This document shows, piece after piece, positions 6,893 to 16,102 of a stretch of DNA of 64,000 nucleotides. Both the position numbers and the translations under genes were made by a program. Under the pieces are notes generated by a model. The model was not told the DNA's origin and did no database searches. It saw only the letters and a program-made list of their open reading frames with translations. Each line of letters starts with the position of its first letter. Position 1 is the stretch's first letter. Location: contig NZ_CP049258.1 in NCBI RefSeq assembly GCF_011046735.1, positions 5,598,001 to 5,662,000 of the forward strand, written 5' to 3'. Origin of the DNA: Nordella sp. HKS 07 (GTDB taxonomy: Bacteria > Pseudomonadota > Alphaproteobacteria > Rhizobiales > Aestuariivirgaceae).

Positions 6893-8766
6893 TCCGCCGC
6901 CTCGCGCTGCGACGACGAGGCTTCATCGAGCGTGATGGTGAAGACGGCACCGCCCTCAAGCTGATTCATGACCGTAAGATCGCCCCCGAAGTCCTTGATG
7001 ATATTATATGAAATCGATAGCCCAAGTCCCAGGCCGCGGCCCACGCCCTTAGTGGTGAAGAATGGATCGAAGATGCGCGGCGCGATGGCGTCGGGAATGC
7101 CGGGGCCATTGTCGGCGATCGTGATCGTGACCTTGCCGTCCTTTGGGCGCGCCTGAAGCGCGATACGCCTCTCCGCCTGGCCTTCGACAGCATCAGCCGC
7201 GTTGGAGATCAGGTTGACCAGCACCTGCTGCAGCCGGATCTGTCCGGCCTGAACGATGAGGGGCTTGGGCCCCAGATCGACGGCGACCTCGCTACGGGCG
7301 GCCTTGAGCCGCCAGGCGACGATCTCGAGCGTGTCCCTGACGACATCGGCGAGCGCCACCGGCCCCAATTGCTCATTGGGCTTACGGGCGAAGTTGCGCA
7401 AATGGCGGCTGATCGAGGCCATGCGGTCGGCGAGGCTCGATATGCGCGAGACATTGTCGCGCGCCTCGGCGGTCCGGTTGCGTTCGATGAGAATGGCCGC
7501 ATTGTCGGCATAGGTCTTGACCGCGGTGAGCGGCTGGTTGAGCTCATGTGAGAGCGCCGCCGACATCTGGCCCAGAGCGGCGAGCTTGCCGGCCTGGATC
7601 AGGTCCGACTGGGTCTGGCGCAGCTGCTGCTCGGTGGCGCGCCGCTCGGCGACCTCTGTCTCGAGCTGCCTGTTGACCAGCGCCAGGTCGGCGGTGCGCA
7701 ACGCCACGCGCTGCTCGAGCTCGGCCTGGGCACTGCGCTGCATCTCGAGCCGCTCCCGGAGCCGGGCCCGGCGCTGCAAGAGGATGGCGCCAGCGAGTGC
7801 CGCAAGCCCGAGGAGCAGGAGGGCGGCGGCGACACTGATGATGATCTGGGTATGTACCGGAGCGGTGTCGAGCAGCACGCTCACCGTCCAGCCGGCTTCC
7901 GGCATCGGCTCGGCCAGCACCAGATATTCGTGCGAGAGCCCTTCAGAGGCGATGGTCATCAGCTGATGTCCGCTGCCGGTGCGCGAGCGGGTGACGGGCA
8001 GTTCACGCAGTTTGGCATTGGCGTAGCGGCGTGAGGCTTCCGTGCGCGCCAGCCGGTCGGCCGTTAAAGGCAGGAGCCCGGCATAAAGCCAGTCGGGCTG
8101 ATCCGTCATGAAGATGATGCCTTCGGGATCGGAGACGAGGATCTCGTAGTCATCGCCTTTCCACGAGGCTTCGATGGCGTCGATATCGACCTTGAAGACG
8201 ACGACACCCTTGACCTCACCCCCGGTGGTGACAGGTGCCGAGAAATAATAGCCTCGCTTGAGCGAGGTGGTGCCGAGCGCGAAGAAGCGGCCTTGTCGGC
8301 CCTCGATCGCATCCTGGTAATAGGGCCGGTAGCTGAAATTCTCGCCGACGAAGCTCACCGGCCCGTCATGGTTGCTGGCGGCGATGGTTTCGCCGCCCGG
8401 CTTGATCACATAAATGTCGGAGGAGGCGAGAAGCCCGTTGATCCCCTTCAGATAGGCGTTGGCCTTGGCGCGCAGGGCCGCGTTCTGAGGTTCGGCCAGC
8501 AGCGCCTGGATATCATAGTGATCGGCGATCAAGGCCGGAAGCGCCTGATAGCGGCTCATCTGACCGCGCAGGACCGCGACGGCGAGCCGCAAAGTCGTCT
8601 GCCCCCGCGAGGCCGCCTGGTCGAAATAGGCTTTAGTCGCGAAAGCGCCGCCATGAATGAGGATAGTCGCGGCGGCGAGAGCGAGCAGCATCATCGCCCA
8701 GATCGCAGGACGCGCGATAAGCCGCTTGCTCACTGCCACATGAGGCGCATGGCGCCTTCCTCCCAT
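6889..8766 (-). CDS. Sensor histidine kinase, DctB-like, with periplasmic double-Cache domain
   Basis: Inner-membrane sensor, 625 residues. One helix near residues 20-40 leads to a periplasmic sensing region of about 260 residues that carries the DctB-type FSYRPYYQDAIEGRQGRFFALG stretch; a second helix lies near 305-330. A coiled coil (ERLEMQRSAQAELEQRVALR) follows, then the phospho-acceptor His in SAALSHELNQPL, the N box NLISNAADAVEG, G1 DNGPGIPD and G2 GRGLGLGLS. The start at 8766 (MGGRRH) has AGGAC upstream and is supported by the partial copy at 31101-31316, where the same frame is conserved. Its stop overlaps the regulator start. Confidence 0.9.
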   Translation of the reverse strand: MGGRRHAPHVAVSKRLIARPAIWAMMLLALAAATILIHGGAFATKAYFDQAASRGQTTLRLAVAVLRGQMSRYQALPALIADHYDIQALLAEPQNAALRAKANAYLKGINGLLASSDIYVIKPGGETIAASNHDGPVSFVGENFSYRPYYQDAIEGRQGRFFALGTTSLKRGYYFSAPVTTGGEVKGVVVFKVDIDAIEASWKGDDYEILVSDPEGIIFMTDQPDWLYAGLLPLTADRLARTEASRRYANAKLRELPVTRSRTGSGHQLMTIASEGLSHEYLVLAEPMPEAGWTVSVLLDTAPVHTQIIISVAAALLLLGLAALAGAILLQRRARLRERLEMQRSAQAELEQRVALRTADLALVNRQLETEVAERRATEQQLRQTQSDLIQAGKLAALGQMSAALSHELNQPLTAVKTYADNAAILIERNRTAEARDNVSRISSLADRMASISRHLRNFARKPNEQLGPVALADVVRDTLEIVAWRLKAARSEVAVDLGPKPLIVQAGQIRLQQVLVNLISNAADAVEGQAERRIALQARPKDGKVTITIADNGPGIPDAIAPRIFDPFFTTKGVGRGLGLGLSISYNIIKDFGGDLTVMNQLEGGAVFTITLDEASSSQREAAE

Positions 8767-9065
8767 TGGTTCAGTCCTACACGCGCGTAAACTGTCGCAC
8801 AACCCGGCACCGGGGCCTCGAATAGAAGTTTTCTACAAGATCAAGATGATAGCGCATGTGCTGCCGCTTTCTTGCATTGGGAAATGCCCGGTGGGCAGGC
8901 AATGGCCAAATTTCCAAATGACGTGTAGGATGAGCCTCGCGCTCTTGTCGTCTCGTCTCAACGCGATCACTCCGTGTCGTCCATTGCCATGACATTGTTC
9001 AACGGTGCAGCGAAGGTTTCACAGAATGTGATCTCCAGATGCGCGAACCGCGGTCATAGATCCAC
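8767..9065. other. Divergent intergenic region, kinase / AI-2E permease
   Basis: About 300 bases with no gene. The first 50 bases after the kinase start (to about 8820) are also present, with changes, upstream of the truncated copy near 31320-31375, so the kinase leader was part of the duplication. I see no convincing promoter motif or hairpin in the rest. Confidence 0.4.
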
Positions 9066-10112
9066 ATGATGGCGGATCGCGTGTCTTCAGTCGCTGTGTG
9101 TCTGATCGCGGCGGTCGCGATCTTCACGGCTCTTTATCTCAGCAGCGCGGTATTTCAGCCGCTCGCCTTTGCTCTCTTTATTATCGCCAATGTGTGGCCG
9201 TTGCAAAGCCGGTTGCAAGCGAATTTGCCGAAGCTTCTCGCCTTGGCGATCGTCATTCTCATTACCGTAGTCGTGTTTATCGCCTTTGCGTCGCTTGTGG
9301 CATGGGGCTTTGGACGTGTGGGGCGGTCGTTCATCAACGACGCGGCACGTTTCCAACTGCTATATGAGCAGATGGCGGCATGGCTCGAGGGCCACGGCAT
9401 CGTGCTGGCGCGACTGTGGTCCGAGCATTTCAATGTCGGGTGGCTGGTTCGCGCCGCACAAGGGATTACCGGCCGTGTCAACACGACCATGAGCTTCTGG
9501 CTCGTTGTTCTCGTCTATGTGATACTCGGGCTTCTCGAGGTTGGCGGCATCAAGCGAAAGATCGGCGCCATGCAGAACCGGGACGCGGCGCGCGTCCTCA
9601 TCGCCGGCACTGTGGCGACGGCGGCCAAGCTTCGCAGGTATATGGCAGTCCGGACACTCATGAGCCTGATGACCGGTGTTCTCGTCTGGGGCGCCGCAAC
9701 CCTCATGGGTCTCCCACTTGCGCCTGAATGGGGCGTCATTGCCTTTGTCTTGAACTACATCCCTTTCATCGGGCCGTTTATCGCCACCATGTTCCCGACA
9801 TTGTTCGCGTTGATTCAATTTCCGACGTGGCAGGCGGCGCTCGTGCTTTTTGGGTCCTTGAATATCATCCAATTCGTGGTTGGCAGCTATATCGAGCCCC
9901 GTCTCGCCGGGAGCCTGCTGGCTGTTTCCCCTTTCGTCGTGCTGTTTGCCGTGTTCTTCTGGACCTTCCTTTGGGGGCTTGGCGGCGCCTTTATCGGGGT
10001 TCCAATCACTATTGCTCTGCTGACTTACTGTGCACAGCATCCTGCCAGCCGCTGGTTGGCGGACCTTCTCGGGGCGCCTGACGAGGAAGAGGATGCCAAG
10101 GCTCCCCGTTGA
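9066..10112 (+). CDS. AI-2E family transporter (PerM/YdiK-like permease)
   Basis: Integral membrane protein of 348 residues with about eight hydrophobic segments and the PF01594 layout: two N-terminal helix pairs, a soluble region (about 95-150), then the conserved C-terminal helices with VLNYIPFIGPFIATMFP and GSYIEPRLAGSLLAVSPFVVL. Family members export signals or ions, or act as Na+/H+ antiporters, so the substrate is open. It ends DEEEDAKAPR, an acidic cytoplasmic tail. The start has two adjacent ATGs (9066, 9069) and no obvious ribosome site. It seems to be its own unit. Confidence 0.88.
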   Translation: MMADRVSSVAVCLIAAVAIFTALYLSSAVFQPLAFALFIIANVWPLQSRLQANLPKLLALAIVILITVVVFIAFASLVAWGFGRVGRSFINDAARFQLLYEQMAAWLEGHGIVLARLWSEHFNVGWLVRAAQGITGRVNTTMSFWLVVLVYVILGLLEVGGIKRKIGAMQNRDAARVLIAGTVATAAKLRRYMAVRTLMSLMTGVLVWGAATLMGLPLAPEWGVIAFVLNYIPFIGPFIATMFPTLFALIQFPTWQAALVLFGSLNIIQFVVGSYIEPRLAGSLLAVSPFVVLFAVFFWTFLWGLGGAFIGVPITIALLTYCAQHPASRWLADLLGAPDEEEDAKAPR

Positions 10113-10162
10113 CCTGTCGTTCAACTATACTGTGGGATCCATGAGATCCTAGGGGAGGTAGG

Positions 10163-10462
10163 ATGCGTATCCGAGAGCCGTCATGGATAACGATCGGCAT
10201 AGCACTCCTGTGCGGCGCCTTGTATTTTCTCGGTCACTATGCGTGGGCGTTCTGGATCATTGTTCTGGGGACGGTACTGGTCCTATTCGGGATTATCCGA
10301 GCCGTGGCGAAACCCGGATCGCTTCTTGAAAGACACAGGAAGGAAACGTTCCTCCCGCTAGAGCCCTTGATGATCTCGCAGTACGTCGTCCGAGCGATCA
10401 TCCTCATCATCTTCCTGGTGGCCGCTTGGAATCTCGCAAGCATGGCAGGCTATTTGGGGTAA
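10163..10462 (+). CDS. Small three-helix membrane protein, unrecognised
   Basis: A 99-residue protein with hydrophobic segments at about 8-26, 28-46 and 74-95. The loop between helices two and three is basic (KPGSLLERHRKE). A strong ribosome site (GGGGAGGTAGG) lies directly before the ATG, which supports a real gene. It follows the AI-2E permease by 50 bases and may be in the same transcript. I do not recognise the family. Confidence 0.65.
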   Translation: MRIREPSWITIGIALLCGALYFLGHYAWAFWIIVLGTVLVLFGIIRAVAKPGSLLERHRKETFLPLEPLMISQYVVRAIILIIFLVAAWNLASMAGYLG

Positions 10463-10464
10463 AA

Positions 10465-10514
10465 TTGAGCCAACCTCGATCGACCTGGCACGACTCCACA
10501 CGGTGCCGGCTCAA
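10465..10514. other. Branched inverted repeat between convergent genes
   Basis: TTGAGCC (10465-10471) pairs with GGCTCAA (10508-10514). Inside it, GGCAC (10487-10491) pairs with GTGCC (10503-10507). It lies in the 79-base gap between two converging small genes and could act as a terminator or processing site, but no T tract follows on either strand. Confidence 0.4.
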
Positions 10515-10541
10515 CCTTCGAAGCTGTAAGACGACAGCGCG

Positions 10542-10919
10542 CTACTTGGATCCTGAAAGCGCTTCACCGACGGCCGTGTCAACGACGCCGGCGAGCAGAG
10601 CGTTCTTATCCGCCGCGCATCCTTTCTTTATACCCGCCACGAACTTGTCGTGCATTGCCGTCTTCGCGTTATCGCTGACGTCAAACATGGCCATGCTGGC
10701 ATCGCGATTGTAAAGCGACACGGCGATCAGCGCTCGGATGACCTTGTCGATATAGGCGTTGTCGCCGGAGGCCTCTTCAACCACGCTTGCACAGCTGTGG
10801 TACATGTAGGGAAGGGCATCGTCGACGTACTTCTCAGCCGCAGGATCGGCAAGTGCTGCGGTGGCGAGTGCGAGCTGGAACGTGGGAACGGCAATGGTCG
10901 CAATCCAGAATCTCGACAT
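10542..10919 (-). CDS. Small secreted protein, unrecognised
   Basis: A 125-residue protein with an N-terminal signal peptide (hydrophobic 5-22, cleavage near ALA-DP). The mature part is mostly helical, about 100 residues, with two Cys (SCASVVEE and KKGCAADK) that could form a disulfide. AGGAG lies 9 bases before the ATG. It points toward the three-helix protein and is transcribed in the same direction as the glycine-zipper protein upstream. No family is recognised. Confidence 0.6.
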   Translation of the reverse strand: MSRFWIATIAVPTFQLALATAALADPAAEKYVDDALPYMYHSCASVVEEASGDNAYIDKVIRALIAVSLYNRDASMAMFDVSDNAKTAMHDKFVAGIKKGCAADKNALLAGVVDTAVGEALSGSK

Positions 10920-10984
10920 CTTACGCTCCTGTCAAAATCAGCAAAACGCAGGTACTGGTCACATGGACAGTTCTGCCGGATCTG

Positions 10985-11194
10985 TTATTGGACGACACCG
11001 ACAAGCGCCCCAACGGCCGCGCCTTGCGCGGCACCGCGGCCGCCATCCATGATAGCACCAAGGCCCGCTCCGATGGCGGCACCGGTGACGGCGTTCCTGG
11101 CGCGCCTGGCGTCGGCGTTTGGCACCAGGATCGAAGCCAGGATCGCTGCGCTCAAGAAACCTACGGAAAGATAGCGAAATAGCGCGTTAGTCAT
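10985..11194 (-). CDS. Small exported glycine-zipper protein
   Basis: A 69-residue product from MTNALF, with a signal or anchor helix at about 8-27 and then an Ala/Gly stretch with regularly spaced glycines (AVTGAAIGAGLGAIMDGG and AAQGAAVGALVGVV) typical of glycine-zipper lipoprotein-like proteins. The start at 11194 has GGAGGAGAG 5 bases upstream; the longer frame to 11221 would place that site inside the gene. It sits 65 bases upstream of the secreted 125-residue protein and may share a promoter with it. Confidence 0.65.
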   Translation of the reverse strand: MTNALFRYLSVGFLSAAILASILVPNADARRARNAVTGAAIGAGLGAIMDGGRGAAQGAAVGALVGVVQ

Positions 11195-11409
11195 CTTCTC
11201 TCCTCCAGCGTCTTCGTTCAATTTGAATCATGAAATGCGCCAAGCTGGAAGTGTGCCAAGCTGGCGTATAAGAGTCCTATCATTCGGAACATCCGCCCGA
11301 ATAGTTGGACCATGGGCCAATGCATGAAGTCCTGACGGCCGACTCTGTCCTCTGTCGGCGGATTGCTCTATATTGGATCTAGGGTTGCGGCCAAACGGGA
11401 GAATGTCCC
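11195..11409. other. Divergent intergenic region
   Basis: 215 bases between the glycine-zipper gene and the DUF1269 gene. It contains an 11-base tandem-like repeat (CCAAGCTGG near 11249 and 11263). No further motif is evident. Confidence 0.3.
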
Positions 11410-11928
11410 ATGAGCGATCTGGTTTTTATTGCATTCCCCTCTGAGAAGAAAGCAGAGGAAGTCCGGGACCGGGTATTGGCGTTACAGAAAGAGTATCTGA
11501 TCGAGCTCGGAGACGCCGTCGTCGCTGTGAGAGACGCCAGTGGGCGGATAAAGCTCAATCAGCTCATGAACACGACTGCAACCGGCGCGCTTTCTGGTGC
11601 CTTATGGGGCACACTTGTCGGCTTCATTTTTATGATGCCCTTGCTTGGAACGGCGATCGGGGCGGCGTCAGGCGCTCTGGGCGGCAAGTTGGCCGATGTG
11701 GGTATAAACGATCAGTTCATGAAGGACGCAGCGGGCGCCCTGCAACCGGGAACCGCCGGCTTGTTTCTCCTCATTCGCAAGATGACGACGGACAAGGTTC
11801 TGGCCGACTTAAGAGGCGTCGGAGGAACTGTGATGCGCACGTCCTTTGATGAATCGAAGGAAACTGCTCTTCGCGAGGCGCTGGCGGAGCAGGCGAAGAC
11901 TGAGGCACCCGCCACGCCCGGCGCCTGA
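11410..11928 (+). CDS. DUF1269 family membrane protein
   Basis: A 172-residue protein matching the DUF1269 pattern: an N-terminal soluble alpha/beta part (MSDLVFIAFPSEKKAEEVRD, then GDAVVAVRDASGRIKLNQ), a Gly/Ala-rich membrane hairpin at about 57-95 (TGALSGALWGTLVGFIFMMP, GTAIGAASGALGGKLADVGI) and a C-terminal soluble part (GTAGLFLLIRKMTTDKVLAD). The biochemical role is unknown; members are often stress-linked. A GGGAGAATG-type site precedes the ATG. The metallophosphoesterase gene starts 8 bases after its stop, so the two are probably co-transcribed. Confidence 0.88.
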   Translation: MSDLVFIAFPSEKKAEEVRDRVLALQKEYLIELGDAVVAVRDASGRIKLNQLMNTTATGALSGALWGTLVGFIFMMPLLGTAIGAASGALGGKLADVGINDQFMKDAAGALQPGTAGLFLLIRKMTTDKVLADLRGVGGTVMRTSFDESKETALREALAEQAKTEAPATPGA

Positions 11929-11935
11929 CGAAGGC

Positions 11936-13699
11936 ATGGGGCATCGATCGACCGATGAGGTGATGATCGATCCGCGCAAGGGTGACGTCGAGGATGACGT
12001 CTCGAGTTCCAAGCGGCATTCGCTGGTCTCGCTCGGCGGCAGTCTGCTTTCCGAGATCAGTTTGCCGAGATTCTTCATGGCTTCGATACTGCTGGTCGTC
12101 CTTCCCGGCGTGCTGATCGGGATGGCTCCACTCCTTGCCTCGATCTGGGTCGGCGTTGTCTTATCGAAAGTCTCGGCCTCCTTCACGGAATGGCTGCCGG
12201 TATTCTTTCTGGGAGCGCTCGCGGTCCTGGGCTGGGTCGGAGGACGGCCCCTGTTGAGGTTTGCTGAATCAGGCTTTTGGTCACTGAACGCCGTGGCCGT
12301 TCAACCGGGCTATGTACTCTGTAGAGAGTCTTTTCGACACCTTGCAGAAGTGTTGCTCCCGACTGATCTCAGTCAGGACCGACGCGCGACCACGCGGGCT
12401 GCTGGCGCCGCCCTGTCGGGTCTCGCGCTGTGCGGGCTGGCGCTGTGGGTGGTCGTTGTCGCCTGGCCACATTCTCGTTGGGTCGGAACCTCCTCGGATC
12501 TGACGTCGCCGCATCTGCTGGTCGGCCCCGCATTGGCCAATGCTGTCGTCCTTGTTGCCGGATACCTTGCGGGAGCTGCGCTTGTTTGGGGCACTGCAGA
12601 TGCGTTGATGGCCCAACCTCGTGATTTGCCGTCTTTCCCGCCGCTATCGCCTGGCAGTCGCACTTGGCGGGTTGCACATCTGTCCGATCTGCATGCGGTC
12701 GGCGAACGCTACGGGTTCCGGATCGAGAGCGGAAGAATGGGGGCCAGAGGCAATGACAGGATCGTGCAAACGCTGGCACAGCTGGACCGGATCCATGCCG
12801 AAAAACCACTCGATCTGATCATCATCACCGGGGATATGACGGACGCTGGCCGCTCGGCGGAATGGGCCGAGTTCTTTGATGCCTTGGCGCCGCACCAGGG
12901 GCTTTCGAAGCTGTTGGTGGCACTCCCCGGAAATCACGATCTCAATGTCATCGATAGAGCCAATCCAGCCCGACTGGATCTTCCGACCAGTCCCAAGAAA
13001 CGACTACGCCAGATACGGACCATATCGGCTTTGAATGCACTGCACGGCTCCCGGATGAGGATTGTGGATAAGGAGAAGGGCGTGCTTGGCGCCACTCTCT
13101 CGAGTGTTCTCGAGTCCCATCTTGAGGACATCACCGCTTTTGCGGACCGCGCCTCCCTACGACTGTCGCGATCGCTTGGGGACCTCTGGGCCTCGATCTT
13201 TCCCATGGTGCTGCCGCCTGATCCTGAGGATGGATTGGGAGTGATCATATTGAACTCGAATGCCGAAACGCACTTCTCCTTCACCAACGCCCTCGGCCTG
13301 GTTTCGGCGGAGCAGGTGTATGCGATCGAAATCGTCACAAGACAATATCCTCGCGCCTGCTGGATCGTAGCCCTTCATCACCATGTCGTAGAATATCCCG
13401 ATCGTGCGAAGGCGCTGTCCGAACGGATCGGAACCGCGCTTGTCAATGGCAGCTGGTTCGTCCGGCGCCTGCAGAGCCTTGCAGGCCGGGCCGTCGTCAT
13501 GCACGGTCACCGTCACGTGGATTGGATAGGAGACTGCGGCGGCCTCCTGATCGTGTCGGCGCCATCTCAAGTCATGGAGGCAAGAGACGAGGACGATACT
13601 TTTTTCTATGTTCACAGTCTGGCGATCGATTCAGGCGGTCACCTTCGCCTTATGATACCGGAGCGTATCACCGTGCCTGGACAGCCGGTGGCGACATGA
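11936..13699 (+). CDS. Membrane-anchored calcineurin-like metallophosphoesterase
   Basis: A 587-residue protein. The N-terminal third has hydrophobic segments at about 50-75, 80-100, 165-190 and 205-230. The C-terminal catalytic domain carries the metallophosphoesterase motifs in order: HLSDLHA (D-x-H), IIITGDMTDAG (GD), ALPGNHD (GNHD), ALHHHVVE and MHGHRHVDW (GH-x-H). All metal ligands are present, so it should be an active phosphohydrolase or phosphodiesterase; the substrate is unknown. The open frame extends back to 11846 inside the DUF1269 gene; I chose the ATG at 11936, just after that stop. The ATG at 11963 is an alternative. Confidence 0.85.
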   Translation: MGHRSTDEVMIDPRKGDVEDDVSSSKRHSLVSLGGSLLSEISLPRFFMASILLVVLPGVLIGMAPLLASIWVGVVLSKVSASFTEWLPVFFLGALAVLGWVGGRPLLRFAESGFWSLNAVAVQPGYVLCRESFRHLAEVLLPTDLSQDRRATTRAAGAALSGLALCGLALWVVVVAWPHSRWVGTSSDLTSPHLLVGPALANAVVLVAGYLAGAALVWGTADALMAQPRDLPSFPPLSPGSRTWRVAHLSDLHAVGERYGFRIESGRMGARGNDRIVQTLAQLDRIHAEKPLDLIIITGDMTDAGRSAEWAEFFDALAPHQGLSKLLVALPGNHDLNVIDRANPARLDLPTSPKKRLRQIRTISALNALHGSRMRIVDKEKGVLGATLSSVLESHLEDITAFADRASLRLSRSLGDLWASIFPMVLPPDPEDGLGVIILNSNAETHFSFTNALGLVSAEQVYAIEIVTRQYPRACWIVALHHHVVEYPDRAKALSERIGTALVNGSWFVRRLQSLAGRAVVMHGHRHVDWIGDCGGLLIVSAPSQVMEARDEDDTFFYVHSLAIDSGGHLRLMIPERITVPGQPVAT

Positions 13700-13837
13700 T
13701 GGTCTGCCGAAGTCGTTTGAGAACGCCTTGAACCGCAACAGTCCTGGCCACTGTGTCTTGATTGAATGAGGCTTCGGGTTTAAGGAAATTCTGTCAAATC
13801 CGATGATGGCCAAAGCGACTTAGCGAAGGCAAAATCG

Positions 13838-14143
13838 ATGAAAATTCGCAATTGGAGCGTTGCGCTTGTCGCACTGATAGGCGTCACATATTCAAGTGAG
13901 AAAGTTGATATCGGTAGTGCGAGCGCGCAAATCATTCAGAACTTTGCGGGACCCTTCCGGACCTCTCAATGCGCGCGCGAAGCTCGGCGAGTTGCAAATC
14001 AGAGGGTCGGAAACCGCTCCGGGCATAGCTCAGGTCTGGGCTCCATTGCCGGCGGCGCAATAGGCGGTCTTGTTCACGGCACCTCGGCCAACCGGTGGCA
14101 GGCTGTTTACAACACGGCATATCGGGCGTGCATCAACAGATAG
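13838..14143 (+). CDS. Small secreted protein with glycine-rich segment
   Basis: A 101-residue protein with an N-terminal export signal (hydrophobic 8-18, cleavage probably near SASAQ). The mature part is basic, with two Cys (QCAREARRV and ACINR) and a GLGSIAGGAIGGLVHG glycine-zipper-like stretch. GAAGG lies 10 bases before the ATG. It stands alone between the phosphoesterase and the SLC13 gene. I do not recognise the family. Confidence 0.6.
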   Translation: MKIRNWSVALVALIGVTYSSEKVDIGSASAQIIQNFAGPFRTSQCAREARRVANQRVGNRSGHSSGLGSIAGGAIGGLVHGTSANRWQAVYNTAYRACINR

Positions 14144-14265
14144 AGATGATGCCGGCTGCCGACACCCGGCCAGCCGCTCTTGGACGACACTATCTCCGCT
14201 GGACGGCCAGACCGACATGCAATACCTTATCCGAGGTGACGGACTAGACTGGGTCAATCGGGGAC

Positions 14266-16089
14266 TTGGGCTTGACTGATATTACCCTGACTGCGGTGAT
14301 CATTGCGGCCGCGGTGGTCCTGTTTGTGTGGAACCGCCTGCCGGTCATCGTCGTGGCAATGGCCGTTGCGCTGGCCCTCTTTGCGACCGGGGTGCTGTCA
14401 CTTCACGACGCGCTTGCCGGCTTCGGTGATCCGGCAGTCATCTTCATCGCCACATTGTTTATCGTGAGCACGGCCCTTGAGTCCACGGGCGTCACTGCAT
14501 GGGCAGGGCAACTCCTCATTGCCAAGGCCGGCGAAGAGAGCAGAACCCGTTTGCTCGTCCTCACCATGATCCTCGTTTCCCTGCTGACGGCTCTCATCAG
14601 CGTCAATGGCGCGGTGGCAGCGCTTCTGCCGGTCGTCGTCGTCATGGCGGTTCGGCTCAAACGGTTTGCTTCGCAGCTCCTGATGCCGCTGGTCTTTGCG
14701 GCACATGCAGGCTCCTTGCTGGCGCTCACGGGTACGCCGGTGAACGTGCTCGTGTCTGAAGCCGCGTCGGACGCAGGGATTCGTCCTTTCGGATTCTTCG
14801 AGTTCGCACTGGCGGGTATTCCGCTGCTTGCCGGGACCATGGTCATTATCATCGTTTTCGGCCAGCGCCTCTTGCCCAATCGCAACGGCGCGACGATGCC
14901 TGCTGATCTCAGCAAGCATGCTCAGGCATTGGTTGAGCAGTACGGCCTTGCCGGCGGTCTCTACCGGGTGCGGGTCAAGGCGACATCGCCGCTTGTGGGT
15001 AGCGCGCGAGCCAGTGCAGTGGATCTCGGCGCCCATCCGGGATTGCAGCTTGTCGCCATTCAGGACGGTGCCACCGGATCGCCGCTTCGCCGCGATACGA
15101 TCAAAGACGGCGACTATATCATCCTGAAAGGCGACCCCGAGGATGCGGCTCGCTACACCTTGGCGATGCATCTGGCGTTTCGCGAGACGACCGAACCCGC
15201 CGAGGGACAGGATACGCTGTTCAACAAGAATTCCGGTCTGGCGGAAGTTGTGATCCCGCCGCGATCAGCGATGGTTGGGCAGAAGGCGTTTCCAGGCATG
15301 GTGACCGAAAGCGGTGATCTGGTCGTCCTGGCGCTCCAGCGGGCAGGCAACACATTGGGTCCCGGCGAGACGACATTGGAGGTTGGCGACTCCATGCTGC
15401 TGCAGGGCACCTGGAAGGCCCTCGACATCCATCTCAATGATCCGAATGTGCTTGTGGTGAATTCGCCCGAACTGGTCCGGCGCCAAGCTCTTCCCATGGG
15501 ACCCGGTGCGAAGCAGGCGGTGGCGGTGCTGCTGGTGATGGTGGTGCTGCTTGCCACTGGGATTGTGCCGCCGGCCGTCGCAGGGCTGTTGGCCGCCGGC
15601 GCGATCATTCTGATGGGCATCATGAATGTCGAACAGTCCTACCGCGCGATCAACTGGACGACGGTCATCATGGTTGCCGCCATGATGCCTCTGTCGACCG
15701 CCATGCAGCAGACCGGTGCTGCGAAGCTCATGGCCGAGGCACTCGTGAGCGCGGTTGGCGATCTTGGCCCCTATGCCTTGCTGGCCGGCCTCTTTATGTT
15801 GACCGCAATATTGGGCCAACTCATCAGCAACACTGCGACGGCGCTGATCGTCATTCCGATTGGTGTTGCGGCCGCCACCACACTCGGCATTTCACCACGG
15901 CCCGTGCTCATGAGCACGGCAATCGCGGCTGCCGGAGCATTTCTAACCCCGATCGCCACGCCGACTAATCTCATGGTCATGGGCCCCGGCGGCTACGTGT
16001 TCAGCGACTATTGGAAGCTGGGTCTGCCGTTGCTGATTTGGTTCTTTGTCATCGCGACGTTTTATGTACCGCTGATATGGCACTTCTGA
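14266..16089 (+). CDS. SLC13/DASS-type permease with two RCK-C (TrkA-C) domains
   Basis: A 607-residue inner-membrane transporter. Hydrophobic blocks at about 5-60, 85-200 and 410-605 frame a cytosolic insert at about 215-400 that reads as two TrkA-C/RCK-C domains (TSPLVGSARASAVDLGAHPG...DYIILKG, then PRSAMVGQKAFPGMV...DSMLLQG). The SNT-type motifs of the DASS fold are visible (LISVNGAVAALLPVVVVMA; ISNTATALIVIPIG; ATPTNLMVMGPGGY). Such permeases carry sulfate or carboxylates with Na+. The start is a TTG with GGGGA close upstream. It converges on the Mrp operon, 13 bases away, which could supply the Na+ gradient. Confidence 0.85.
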   Translation: MGLTDITLTAVIIAAAVVLFVWNRLPVIVVAMAVALALFATGVLSLHDALAGFGDPAVIFIATLFIVSTALESTGVTAWAGQLLIAKAGEESRTRLLVLTMILVSLLTALISVNGAVAALLPVVVVMAVRLKRFASQLLMPLVFAAHAGSLLALTGTPVNVLVSEAASDAGIRPFGFFEFALAGIPLLAGTMVIIIVFGQRLLPNRNGATMPADLSKHAQALVEQYGLAGGLYRVRVKATSPLVGSARASAVDLGAHPGLQLVAIQDGATGSPLRRDTIKDGDYIILKGDPEDAARYTLAMHLAFRETTEPAEGQDTLFNKNSGLAEVVIPPRSAMVGQKAFPGMVTESGDLVVLALQRAGNTLGPGETTLEVGDSMLLQGTWKALDIHLNDPNVLVVNSPELVRRQALPMGPGAKQAVAVLLVMVVLLATGIVPPAVAGLLAAGAIILMGIMNVEQSYRAINWTTVIMVAAMMPLSTAMQQTGAAKLMAEALVSAVGDLGPYALLAGLFMLTAILGQLISNTATALIVIPIGVAAATTLGISPRPVLMSTAIAAAGAFLTPIATPTNLMVMGPGGYVFSDYWKLGLPLLIWFFVIATFYVPLIWHF

Positions 16090-16102
16090 TCATTTGGGAA
16101 AC

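Noticed and set aside
5423-6964. 513-codon plus-strand frame opposite the response regulator
   Set aside because: Complement of a gene with complete receiver, AAA+ and HTH motifs; no ribosome site and no recognisable fold.
8745-8766. Possible leader peptide (ATG CGC CTC ATG TGG CAG TGA) overlapping a GTG of the kinase
   Set aside because: In the related copy near 31300 the ATG is ATA, while the MGGRRH frame is conserved, so a functional leader is unlikely.
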